Below are positions 1 through 7,052 of a stretch of DNA of 64,000 nt, piece by piece. A program made the position numbers and the translations under genes. Position 1 is the first letter of the stretch; each line of letters opens with the position of its first letter. Under the pieces are notes generated by a model. The model worked only from the letters and a program-made list of their open reading frames with translations, was not told the DNA's origin and ran no database searches. The stretch is from Candidatus Nitrospira neomarina. Lineage in GTDB: Bacteria > Nitrospirota > Nitrospiria > Nitrospirales > UBA8639. Location of the stretch: NCBI RefSeq assembly GCF_032051675.1, contig NZ_CP116968.1, forward strand, positions 558,001 to 622,000, written 5' to 3'.

Positions 1-669
1 GGGGGTTGATGTTCCAGAATCGCCACACTGAATGCTCCCGCAAATGCATCGCCCGCTCCGGTGGTATCCACCGCCTCGACCTCGGGAGCGGAGATGACAT
101 ACTGAACGTCCCTTGTGACTATCGCGCATCCCCCTGTTCCCAGTTTTACGCAGACTCCTTTTTCCGTGTTTCATGAGTCTCTTAGCCGCTTCCAAGGCCT
201 GGTCATGAGTATCTATTGGAATGTTTGTCAATCGCTGAGCCTCGGATTGATTGGGGGTCAAATAGCAGTCGGCTTCCAATAATTCCTCATCCAATCTCTC
301 CGCCGGTGAAGGATCTAGAACAATGGGCATACCACATTCCTCGGATTGTCGAACCACCTGCTTCACAATTGACAACGGGACTTCCAAATCCACAGACAAT
401 ACGGATCCGGGTGGTGCCGATTGAATGGCGTATCTGACTAATTCTTCATCCTCTTTGGACCAGATGCCATTGGCATTCGGAGCCAACATCATCCCTTTTC
501 GTCCGTTGGGTGGAACAATGATGACTGACACACCGGTGGCTTGGTTTTTTATGCTTCGGATGGTGGATACATCGACACCCATTGCCCGCAATGGATGAAG
601 GGCGATTTCCTGAAGTGAATTGGAGCCTACATGGCCTATGCCTCGATTCCCAGATGGCCCAATGAGCAA
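1..669 (-). pseudogene. PfkB/ribokinase-family sugar kinase remnant
   Basis: The minus strand encodes a PfkB-family carbohydrate kinase, which would phosphorylate a sugar or nucleoside in the cytoplasm. The family signature DTTGAGDAFAGA (anion hole and catalytic Asp) is read near positions 30-70, and upstream blocks such as VLDPSPAERL and LTPNQSEAQRL fit the fold. Two lesions are visible. The frame begins right after the stop of the upstream hydrolase, at residues matching about position 60 of the family, so the N-terminal lid and GGKGANQA region are absent. The frame also shifts by one base at a run of five T on the plus strand near 158-162; removing one base restores VKLGTGGCAIVTRD. The 3' end runs off the window. 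Loss of both substrate-binding N-terminus and frame makes it a likely pseudogene; the homopolymer shift alone could be a sequencing error. Confidence 0.8.
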
Positions 670-1524
670 CTAGACCATTAAAGGCCGGGATGGCACGGTA
701 CGGTCGAAAAAGTCCAGCAGATGCTTTGTCACGATGTCCGGTTGATCCCACATCAGGAAGTGTCTTGCGTCTTTCACGCGAATCAGTCTCGATTCGTGGA
801 TATCATTCACCAGCCGTTCCCCGTAATGGATCGGCTGAAATCGATCCTTCACACCCCAGAGGACAAGTGTGGGAATTCTAATACCGGACAGGAGATGAGT
901 AATCTCCGTCGTCAGATTGGTATTCAGTGCAGCAGCATTTCGTATGAGGGATAGTTTCCCCGTCTCAGTGGTGTAGGGTGCCAACAACCCCTCCAATATG
1001 TTCCGGTTCAGGGATGACGCAAATCCGCGTTTTAAGGCTTGTCGAAGCAATCGCACGGCCAGTGAGGCCGATAGTTTCCGATGCGCTTCAGGGTGTCCGA
1101 ACTGGAGCATCAATTCAATTGGCCAGGAGTCATAACAGACGGTGTTCATGACGATCAGCGCTTCGACTCGTGCGGGGAATAGGGTGGCCATCCTCAACGC
1201 CACCCCGCCACCGATATCATGTCCGATGATTGTGGCCCGAGGAATCCCTAATTGTGTCATCCAGGCGGTGATCATGTGTGCCTGGCAGGCAATGGATCGG
1301 TCAAAACAATCCGCCTTATCACTAAAACCAAATCCGAGTAAATCGGGAATCAGGACGCGACGGGTTCGCGCCAACTCAGAATAGATACCGTGCCACAGGT
1401 AACCCCAGACCGGAATCCCATGAATCAGAATGACCGGGGGACCATCTCCCGCCTCCACATAACTGACAAACCGGTCATTGACCCGGCTGACATTTTGGAG
1501 CCGTTGAAATTCGCGCCAGGTCAT
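670..1524 (-). CDS. alpha/beta hydrolase, haloalkane dehalogenase/epoxide hydrolase-like
   Basis: This is an alpha/beta-hydrolase of 284 aa when started at the ATG whose bases overlap the stop of the upstream dehI-like gene (ATGA overlap at 1521-1524). An upstream in-frame start exists but would lie inside that gene. The oxyanion motif HGIP, the nucleophile elbow GHDIGGG with Asp instead of Ser, and a C-terminal DARHFLMWD block with the catalytic His are all present. An Asp nucleophile is typical of haloalkane dehalogenases and epoxide hydrolases, so dehalogenation or epoxide hydrolysis is the inferred reaction. Translational coupling to a DehI-type 2-haloacid dehalogenase supports a joint role with halogenated substrates. 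The substrate is unknown. The gene abuts the truncated kinase with no spacer. Confidence 0.82.
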   Translation of the reverse strand: MTWREFQRLQNVSRVNDRFVSYVEAGDGPPVILIHGIPVWGYLWHGIYSELARTRRVLIPDLLGFGFSDKADCFDRSIACQAHMITAWMTQLGIPRATIIGHDIGGGVALRMATLFPARVEALIVMNTVCYDSWPIELMLQFGHPEAHRKLSASLAVRLLRQALKRGFASSLNRNILEGLLAPYTTETGKLSLIRNAAALNTNLTTEITHLLSGIRIPTLVLWGVKDRFQPIHYGERLVNDIHESRLIRVKDARHFLMWDQPDIVTKHLLDFFDRTVPSRPLMV

Positions 1525-2417
1525 GTCGATGGTTCCAGGACCGGTGAGGAGAATTCGATGGGAAAGGGAGATCCCTCTAAGTCCTGACGAGATCGCCAAT
1601 CCAGGGATATCAGCACGATATTGATAATCAGGGGTGGCAAAAGTTGGGTAAAATGAGCGGTCGTCTCAAGGAAGTGTGTGCGTTTCCTACCCAGAATCCT
1701 CAACTGATCCTCAGACACAGTCAGTCGAGGAAGCACATGGCTCGCCATCTGTTGAGCCGCTTCCCGCAGTGTTAGCGCGGTTTCCAGGTAAAGAGGGTGG
1801 GTGATCACCGGTTTCAACCGATGCCATACTGAACATAAATATTCCGGCCACAATGCCAGCGTGCGATAATCGCTGTTAATGCCGGGTAAACCCAATGTTC
1901 GTTGGATATCCCGGAAGGTTCTCCGGAGAGTGGCATCGTCGGGGGTTTCGTCGATCATTTCCATGGGATACATGCGAAGGGGAATGCCTCGTGGAACAAG
2001 CTCATGATCCGGTCGTTGGGACTGGAACCCGGGCATGGTTGGGTGTTGGCAGGCGTACTCCACCACGGACGAAATGACCAGGAGCTTGGGATTGATGTAA
2101 TGATAGAGGTCGAGAGCCGCTTGTATCTGAAAACTCTGACTCTCCCCCAATCCGACGGACGCGGCGGCATCTAACCGAGGAAGTTTCTCCGCAAGGCGGG
2201 CAGCTAGCGCCCGGATCTGATTGGATGATTCTTCAAAGAGACGGGTTTCAGCGACCGGTCGAATTGACTCCCATAAGACAGGGAAAAAATTCGGATAGGT
2301 GGCCCATGTGCGAAAGTTGAGATTCACTCCCGACACACGAAAGACCTGTTTTATCTCATGAAAAATGCTGTCCAGCTCTTTTTCAGCCTCTTCTTCTGGT
2401 ATGGGATGGTTTTTCAT
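1521..2417 (-). CDS. DehI-family 2-haloacid dehalogenase-like protein
   Basis: The 298-aa protein has an internal duplication: residues about 18-80 (VSGVNLNFRTWATYPNFF) and 168-230 (LPGINSDYRTLALWPEYL) align, as in the pseudo-dimeric DehI family. In DehI a Ser-Asp pair in the second repeat and an Asn in an NPK motif form the active site. Here S182-D183 in NSDYR and N109 in YINPK are retained, while the first repeat has LN instead of SD, as expected for the non-catalytic half. Family members hydrolyse the carbon-halogen bond of 2-haloacids. The stop overlaps the start of the next hydrolase. A divergent copy of the window's 16-bp promoter element lies about 115 bp upstream. No good ribosome binding site is visible before the ATG at 2417. 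Confidence 0.75.
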   Translation of the reverse strand: MKNHPIPEEEAEKELDSIFHEIKQVFRVSGVNLNFRTWATYPNFFPVLWESIRPVAETRLFEESSNQIRALAARLAEKLPRLDAAASVGLGESQSFQIQAALDLYHYINPKLLVISSVVEYACQHPTMPGFQSQRPDHELVPRGIPLRMYPMEMIDETPDDATLRRTFRDIQRTLGLPGINSDYRTLALWPEYLCSVWHRLKPVITHPLYLETALTLREAAQQMASHVLPRLTVSEDQLRILGRKRTHFLETTAHFTQLLPPLIINIVLISLDWRSRQDLEGSPFPIEFSSPVLEPST

Positions 2418-2499
2418 AATACACGAAAACTCGCATCTGAAGGTATTGTCTGATCTCGTTCCCGGATCATCCCACTCTCCTCCCGAGAATCAAAGTGTG

Positions 2500-2609
2500 G
2501 CCCACGCGCCTGGAATTGACTACTAGCAGAAACCCTGAAATTCCACCGCATGCCAGGGTTTCTGTTAGTTGTTGAACCTTTTGACCTTCCTTATCTTCTA
2601 AATTACACT
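2500..2609. promoter_or_regulatory. divergent promoter region with back-to-back CMAG-N8-CCAG elements
   Basis: A near-perfect 15-bp inverted repeat (2523-2537 and 2554-2568, one G-T pair) holds one copy of the 16-bp element on each strand. On plus, CCAGGGTTTCTGTTAG is followed after the AGGGTTT core by exactly 30 bp and TATCTT (2592-2597), with TTGTTG at 2569-2574 as a -35 with 17-bp spacing. On minus, TCAGGGTTTCTGCTAG is followed by 30 bp and a weak CACACT. The plus promoter would drive the sulfur operon and the minus one the dehI pair. TTGACC-17-TACACT (2581-2609) is an alternative plain sigma-70 promoter. The repeat could also act as a hairpin. Confidence 0.6.
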
Positions 2610-2666
2610 GAGCGACCGTCTACGGCGTGGAAGTGCGTCGTCCACAGAAATGAAGGGAGGCCATGT

Positions 2667-3155
2667 ATGATTATTTCACCAACGACCACACGAGTTGAGG
2701 AACATACCGACGATGACATAAATGAGGAAATTTACAACCGCACCCAAAATAATGTCCTGTTGTATGCCTCCGCCGGACCTTCGGCTATCGATCGACGGTT
2801 AAGGGAGCTCGAGGTGGAATGGGATATTGAAAGAGTGCTTGAAGCCAATGCAGCCTCATTTTCCCTCATGGGCCTGGCCTTGGGCGCTTTTATTGATCGC
2901 CGGTGGTTTATGTTTCCTGCCGCCGTCGCCGGTTTTCTCCTGCAACATGCCATACAAGGTTGGTGCCCGCCGGTTCCCCTGTTTCGGCGAATGGGAATAC
3001 GGACCACACATGAGATTCAACAGGAACGTCATGCGTTAAAGGCATTGCGGGGAGATTATCGGGACGTGGCCGAAATAGCGGGCCAGGTCAATGGGGCGGA
3101 CGTGCCGCAAGTGACTCAAGCATTTGAGGCAGCCGGAAATACCTCATCCTCCTGA
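2667..3155 (+). CDS. DUF2892 (YgaP-like) inner-membrane protein
   Basis: The protein is 162 aa from the ATG at 2667, chosen because GGGAGG lies 7 bp upstream; a longer frame from 2550 would start inside the promoter. Residues about 70-105 form two hydrophobic helices (MGLALGAFIDRRWFMFPAAV and a following segment) and end in GWCPPVPLFRRMGIRT. This is the DUF2892/YgaP transmembrane pattern, often found next to or fused with rhodaneses. The N-terminal 65 residues are polar. It is the first gene of a sulfur-handling operon: a persulfide-dioxygenase/rhodanese follows 42 bp later and YeeE/YedE transporter genes come after. It probably anchors or feeds sulfane-sulfur chemistry at the membrane; the biochemical role is not established. 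Confidence 0.75.
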   Translation: MIISPTTTRVEEHTDDDINEEIYNRTQNNVLLYASAGPSAIDRRLRELEVEWDIERVLEANAASFSLMGLALGAFIDRRWFMFPAAVAGFLLQHAIQGWCPPVPLFRRMGIRTTHEIQQERHALKALRGDYRDVAEIAGQVNGADVPQVTQAFEAAGNTSSS

Positions 3156-3197
3156 AGAAGTTAAGAGCATTCTCGAAACATTCATCAGGTATAACTT

Positions 3198-4604
3198 ATG
3201 ATCATAAAACAGTTTCATGTGGAAAGTTTGGGGCACGCCTCGTATCTTCTCGGTTCGGAAGAAACCGGAGAGTCCCTGGTGTTGGATATCCAGCGGGACG
3301 TTGAGCCCTATCTCAAAGAATCCCGCGCTCAGGGGATGACTATTGCGTATGCTCTGGAGACCCATCAACACAATGACTATGTGACGGGAATCCGTGAATT
3401 AGCCGAAAGAATTCCTCTTCAATGTTTAGCGGGCCAACATGCCTCACTCGGATATGACGCGCGTCCCATGGCCGATGGGGAACGGTTAACCATGGGCGAA
3501 ATAGATTTTCACATTCTGCATACGCCGGGACATACACCCGAACACATCAGTGTCCTGGTGACAGACCGCTCCCGGGGGAAAGAACCCGTTCTGCTCCTTT
3601 CCGGGGGAGCCTTGCTGGTTGGTGATGTGGCCAGACCCGATCTCCTGGGTGGAACGGAAGAAGCGGCTCATCACGCGGAGGTCATGTGCAAAATGCTCCA
3701 GGAAAAAATTCTTCCGCTTCCGGACTACGTGGAAGTCTATCCGACGCATGTGAGCGGCTCTCTGTGTGGGGGGAATATCGGGAGCCGGTTGTCCACGACG
3801 ATCGGATACGAACGGCGGATGAATCCTCTTCTGGCCAACATGGACACCAAAGACCATTTCGTCAAACAATGTCTGGATTTAAAACATCTTCCCGGTGTGC
3901 CGCCCTATTGGCCCAGAATGCGAAAAATGAATACGGAAGGCCCACCTCTTCTTGGAACATTGCCCGAACCGCCTGCACTCACGCCGGATCAGTTTGGCCG
4001 ACTACAGGAAAAAGGGGGAATAGTCGTTGATTGCCGTCAAGCCGAAGGGTTTACGACTCATATTCCCGGTGCGCTGAACGTCGGACTGGGATCGTCGTTT
4101 CCGACATGGGCCGGTACGGTCATCCCGGCGGATTCACGTGTCTTACTTGTTTTGGATGATCCGGCAGACCTTTGGGAAGTGTGCTGGCAGCTTCTCCGAA
4201 TCGGATATCCCATCCCGGCAGGTTGGCTGGCTGGAGGAATGTTTGCATGGCGTACGGCCGCCAAACCTCTTCAGATTCTTGAACAATGGACAGTCTTCGA
4301 TCTGGAACAGCAGCTACAGGATAACAAAAAGCTGGTCGTGCTGGATGTGCGCCAGCCGGGGGAGTGGGCCGCCGGACATATTGACAGGGCGCAATTCGTG
4401 ACGGGAAGTGCACTGCCTCAACGATTTCAGGAAATCCCGCGTGACCGACAGGTCGCGGTCATTTGTGGAAGCGGATACCGTTCTTCTGTTTCCGCTGCAT
4501 TTCTGCAATATCACGGATATAAAAAGGTTGTGAATGTTCTGGGGGGTATGAGTGCGTGGAAATCAGCAGGATTTTCCACCGTGAAGGATGATGAACATGC
4601 ATGA
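3198..4604 (+). CDS. MBL-fold persulfide dioxygenase with two rhodanese domains
   Basis: This 468-aa fusion begins with a metallo-beta-lactamase domain of the ETHE1/CstB type (residues about 5-245). The metal motif reads THQHNDY (H56, H58, D60), followed by HTPGHTPEH and GDVARPD. Such enzymes oxidise glutathione or CoA persulfide to sulfite with Fe(II) and O2. A first rhodanese domain (about 265-355) lacks the active-site Cys and is probably structural. The second (about 365-460) has the loop CGSGYRSS with C423, so it can carry persulfide. The arrangement suggests sulfane sulfur is oxidised or transferred within one polypeptide. It sits between a DUF2892 membrane protein and YeeE/YedE transporter genes, consistent with sulfide or thiosulfate detoxification. 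Its end overlaps the next small ORF by 8 bp. Confidence 0.88.
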   Translation: MIIKQFHVESLGHASYLLGSEETGESLVLDIQRDVEPYLKESRAQGMTIAYALETHQHNDYVTGIRELAERIPLQCLAGQHASLGYDARPMADGERLTMGEIDFHILHTPGHTPEHISVLVTDRSRGKEPVLLLSGGALLVGDVARPDLLGGTEEAAHHAEVMCKMLQEKILPLPDYVEVYPTHVSGSLCGGNIGSRLSTTIGYERRMNPLLANMDTKDHFVKQCLDLKHLPGVPPYWPRMRKMNTEGPPLLGTLPEPPALTPDQFGRLQEKGGIVVDCRQAEGFTTHIPGALNVGLGSSFPTWAGTVIPADSRVLLVLDDPADLWEVCWQLLRIGYPIPAGWLAGGMFAWRTAAKPLQILEQWTVFDLEQQLQDNKKLVVLDVRQPGEWAAGHIDRAQFVTGSALPQRFQEIPRDRQVAVICGSGYRSSVSAAFLQYHGYKKVVNVLGGMSAWKSAGFSTVKDDEHA

Positions 4605-4932
4605 GGAATTGGAGGTGATGGAGCAGAAACTGAATAGTTACAGAAAGACCATTCATTTATGGAAAGCCGGGTTCTATGGACAAGAGGATGAAAATTTTCC
4701 TCTCGGAGAACCTTGACTGGCTTGGTCGTTCAATCATTTACATGAGCCTCAAAAAGGCCTGCTCGAGAGTGTCTATCTAAGCCTGGATATTTCTGTGGAA
4801 CAGCAACGGAAGGAGCGGAGGGATTTGATTTCTCAGGCGAAGGCTCAATGCGGAGTCAATGCCATTGCCGGTGAATTTAACGGGGAATCGAAGCCATTGG
4901 AAGGCGTGAAGGCCAAAGGGGGATGCGAATAA
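4597..4932 (+). pseudogene. small ORF interrupted by an in-frame TGA
   Basis: A frame of 111 codons starts at ATG 4597, overlapping the end of the persulfide dioxygenase, and runs to TAA at 4930-4932, broken only by TGA at 4714-4716 (codon 40). The read-through product has a helical, charged middle section (VEQQRKERRDLISQAKAQ) and two Cys residues in its second half. I do not recognise the family. The open frame on both sides of the TGA argues for a recently inactivated gene, for example Trp TGG to TGA, or a sequence error. Selenocysteine is formally possible, but I see no convincing SECIS hairpin directly after the codon. Position in the operon suggests a sulfur-related accessory role. Confidence 0.5.
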
Positions 4933-4974
4933 ATTGGGTTTACCAGGAACCTGAGACTGAAGGCTGGCTATTGG

Positions 4975-5505
4975 ATGAATGTCCTGAGCCAAAAATATTG
5001 GTCCCCCTATGTCGTGGGTGCGGCCATCGGGGTACTGAGCTGGTTTGCCTTTGCCTCGGCCGATCATCCCATTGGCATTACGACGCCGTTCGAACACACA
5101 GCGGCCCTTATTTTTCAAACTGCCGATCCCACCCTGACTCAGGCATATATGCAGAAAACAGAGAAACAGCCCGTCATCGGGTGGGAATGGATGCTGGTGC
5201 TTGGTGTCTTTAGCGGTGCCAGTCTCAGTGCATGGCTGTCGGGAGACCGTACGCGGGAAATTGTCCCAGAGCTTTGGCAGTGGCGCTTCGGTTCCAGCGT
5301 GCCTCTCCGTCTCGCAGGGGCCTTTCTCGGAGCGGCGTTAATGATGATAGGGGCCAGAATCGCCCAAGGGTGCACGAGTGGACATGGCATCAGCGGAACC
5401 CTCCAGCTGGCGCTCTCCAGTTGGGTTTTTGTCGTCGTGATCTTTTCCGTGGCGGCCCTCACCGCCTTTGTCATGTTTGGGAAGAGAGGACGCGAACATG
5501 TTTGA
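4975..5505 (+). CDS. YeeE/YedE-family sulfur transporter, first half
   Basis: The protein is 176 aa with about five hydrophobic segments. The conserved motif GARIAQGCTSGHGISG (about 123-138) holds the Cys that lines the thiosulfate path in YeeE-type transporters, so uptake of thiosulfate or another sulfane-sulfur anion across the inner membrane is the inferred role. The family often occurs as two half-size proteins encoded side by side, and the second half follows here with an 8-bp overlap (5498-5505), implying coupled translation and a heteromeric transporter. The ATG at 4975 has only a weak GAAGG-like site upstream. Location directly after the persulfide dioxygenase fits import of substrate for that enzyme. 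Confidence 0.85.
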   Translation: MNVLSQKYWSPYVVGAAIGVLSWFAFASADHPIGITTPFEHTAALIFQTADPTLTQAYMQKTEKQPVIGWEWMLVLGVFSGASLSAWLSGDRTREIVPELWQWRFGSSVPLRLAGAFLGAALMMIGARIAQGCTSGHGISGTLQLALSSWVFVVVIFSVAALTAFVMFGKRGREHV

Positions 5506-6074
5506 TCCGCCTGACCGTCTTTTGTTGGGGTTGGTGACCGGAATCCTATTTGGTTTTCTCCTTCAGAAGGGGCGTGTGGCCAAATATCCGATAATACTTG
5601 GACAACTGCTGTTGAAAGACTGGACGGTGTTAAAAATTATGCTGACGGCAATTGCCGTGGGCGCAATAGGCGTTTATGGTTTGGTGGCTGTAGAATTGGC
5701 CAGTCTCCATATAAAACCCACGCTATGGGAAGGCGTGCTCGTGGGAGGGGTCTTGTTTGGTATCGGTATCGCCATTTTTGGATATTGCCCTGGTACTGGC
5801 GTGGCGGCATGTGGAGAAGGACGTAAAGACGCGATGGTAGGGGTGGTTGGAATGTTGGCGGGCGCCTGGGCTTATGTGTGGATGTATCCGCTATTGGTAC
5901 CGCTTATTGGCGATGACGGAGATTCGGGGGAAAATCACCCTTCCTGAGGTGACAGGAATCCCCGCAGAGGGATGGATCGTGCTGGTTTGGGTGATTGCCG
6001 TTGGGGTTAATGTAGGTTTGCCGCATTCCCGTCCCGTTATGCAGGACCAATCTGAAAAGACCGCGTTGCACTAA
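5498..6074 (+). pseudogene. YeeE/YedE-family sulfur transporter, second half (frameshifted)
   Basis: From ATG 5498 (AGAGAGGACG upstream) the frame encodes the second YeeE/YedE half, including the FGYCPGTGVAACGEG motif with the conserved Cys, and stops at 5947. The expected C-terminus is found in another frame directly downstream: GKITLPEVTGIPAEG followed by a transmembrane stretch WIVLVWVIAVGVNVGL, ending at 6074. Removing one G from the run of five G at 5926-5930 joins the two parts (GDSGKITLPEV). The lesion is thus one base in a homopolymer, either a recent frameshift or an assembly error. Without it the protein would be about 191 aa. As written, the last transmembrane helix is lost and function with the first half is doubtful. 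Confidence 0.78.
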
Positions 6075-6614
6075 CTCGAAAGCGGGAATTCCAAGAGATA
6101 ATCTCATGACAGTCAAAGCCGGCTACCAGCGGCTTCAGTGTTGGGAGAGTGTTCGAAGAGTACATTGTGAGGGAGTGAGGTGAAGGTTGAAAAGCGTTCT
6201 TGAGCCAGCAAATACGCCCTTTCCGCTAATTTAAACAGAAAATTTTCTTATTTTCGCTTCTGAAACATCTTTCCTACCATCGCCACTCCCGACATCTTAC
6301 GGGGATCCTGTCTCTTGCTGAATAGGAATGGATACCGCTGATAAATTGCAGAGGTGATGAACTACATGAACATCCGGCAAGGGTAGGCGCTCTAAAGGGC
6401 TGGATGTCTAGGGAATGTGAGAGAAGAATTGAGGTGTTAAGAAAAACATTTACAAAAACAGAGATTTGATTCCCATGGGAGATGAAAAACTCTTTCAAAA
6501 ATGGGCATCGGCCGATCGTCCGATCTCCCCTTCGTCCGATCGGCTCCTACCCCTCACTAGATGGCATTCCCTGTCCCCTAGTGATTTTTAGGGGGATGAT
6601 ACTTCATATCACTT
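6075..6614. other. intergenic region with hairpins
   Basis: No gene is supported here. Small inverted repeats are visible: AAGCCG/CGGCTT at 6116-6135, which may end the sulfur operon although no T-run follows; GCCGATCG/CGATCGGC with an 18-base loop near 6510-6543; and a group at about 6556-6600 in which TCACTAG pairs with CTAGTGA ahead of TTTTT and, overlapping it, CCCCTA pairs with TAGGGG. The last group lies just beyond the stop of the minus-strand gene at 6615 and could terminate it. Confidence 0.4.
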
Positions 6615-6962
6615 TCACATACCTTGCCGACGTTTCTCCATTTCTTCTGCCTTTTTATCCTCACCCGTATATCCTGGCGAGGTTTCGCCTGGGGGCAGGG
6701 AGCTGGGACTACCAAAACTGGACCCTTCTTCCCCGACTCCGCCAGGGCGAGCGGCCTTTTGTTCTTCCGATTCAAAAGGTTCTGTATTTTGGCTAGAGGG
6801 ACTCTTGGATTCTATTGAAGACCCCATGTGTTGTTTATTTTGCATAGCCGGATCATTTGACTGGTCACCCTGTCGGTTCATGTTCGATTGTTCAGCAAAC
6901 ACTCCGACGCTTGAAAGGACAAGGAAAGCGGAAAACCCCACCATGGTCATAATTTTTTTCAT
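6615..6962 (-). CDS. small secreted low-complexity protein
   Basis: This 115-aa protein has a clear signal peptide (MKKIMTMVGFSAFLVLSSVGVFA, cleavage after VFA) followed by a polar tail rich in Ser, Gln, Glu, Gly and Pro with no recognisable domain. AAAGGAG lies 7 bp before the ATG. It resembles the secreted protein at 13345-13680 in size, signal peptide and a disordered Gln/Ser/Glu-rich mature part, so the two may be loosely related. It follows the PRC-barrel gene 7053-8492 on the same strand, separated by a hairpin. A periplasmic or envelope stress role is only a guess from the neighbourhood. Confidence 0.7.
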   Translation of the reverse strand: MKKIMTMVGFSAFLVLSSVGVFAEQSNMNRQGDQSNDPAMQNKQHMGSSIESKSPSSQNTEPFESEEQKAARPGGVGEEGSSFGSPSSLPPGETSPGYTGEDKKAEEMEKRRQGM

Positions 6963-7015
6963 GTCATTTCTCCTTTGATGTGAATGAGTACGGTTGAAGA
7001 TAATATAGGAACCTC

Positions 7016-7042
7016 ACCCCTGGGCCATTAAGACCCAGGGGT
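7016..7042 (-). terminator. hairpin between two minus-strand genes
   Basis: ACCCCTGGG (7016-7024) pairs with CCCAGGGGT (7034-7042), a 9-bp GC-rich stem with a 9-base loop, directly after the stop of the PRC-barrel gene. There is no clear T-run on the minus strand, so a Rho-independent terminator is plausible but unproven. Confidence 0.5.
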
Positions 7043-7052
7043 TGGGAATCCG

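Noticed and set aside
2581-2609. TTGACC-17-TACACT as the promoter of the sulfur operon
   Set aside because: It is a reasonable sigma-70 match, but the element-spaced TATCTT 12 bp upstream fits the pattern shared by a dozen other promoters better; kept only as an alternative.
4714-4716. Selenocysteine at the in-frame TGA
   Set aside because: No convincing bacterial SECIS hairpin follows the codon and the operon has another lesion, so nonsense mutation or error is simpler.
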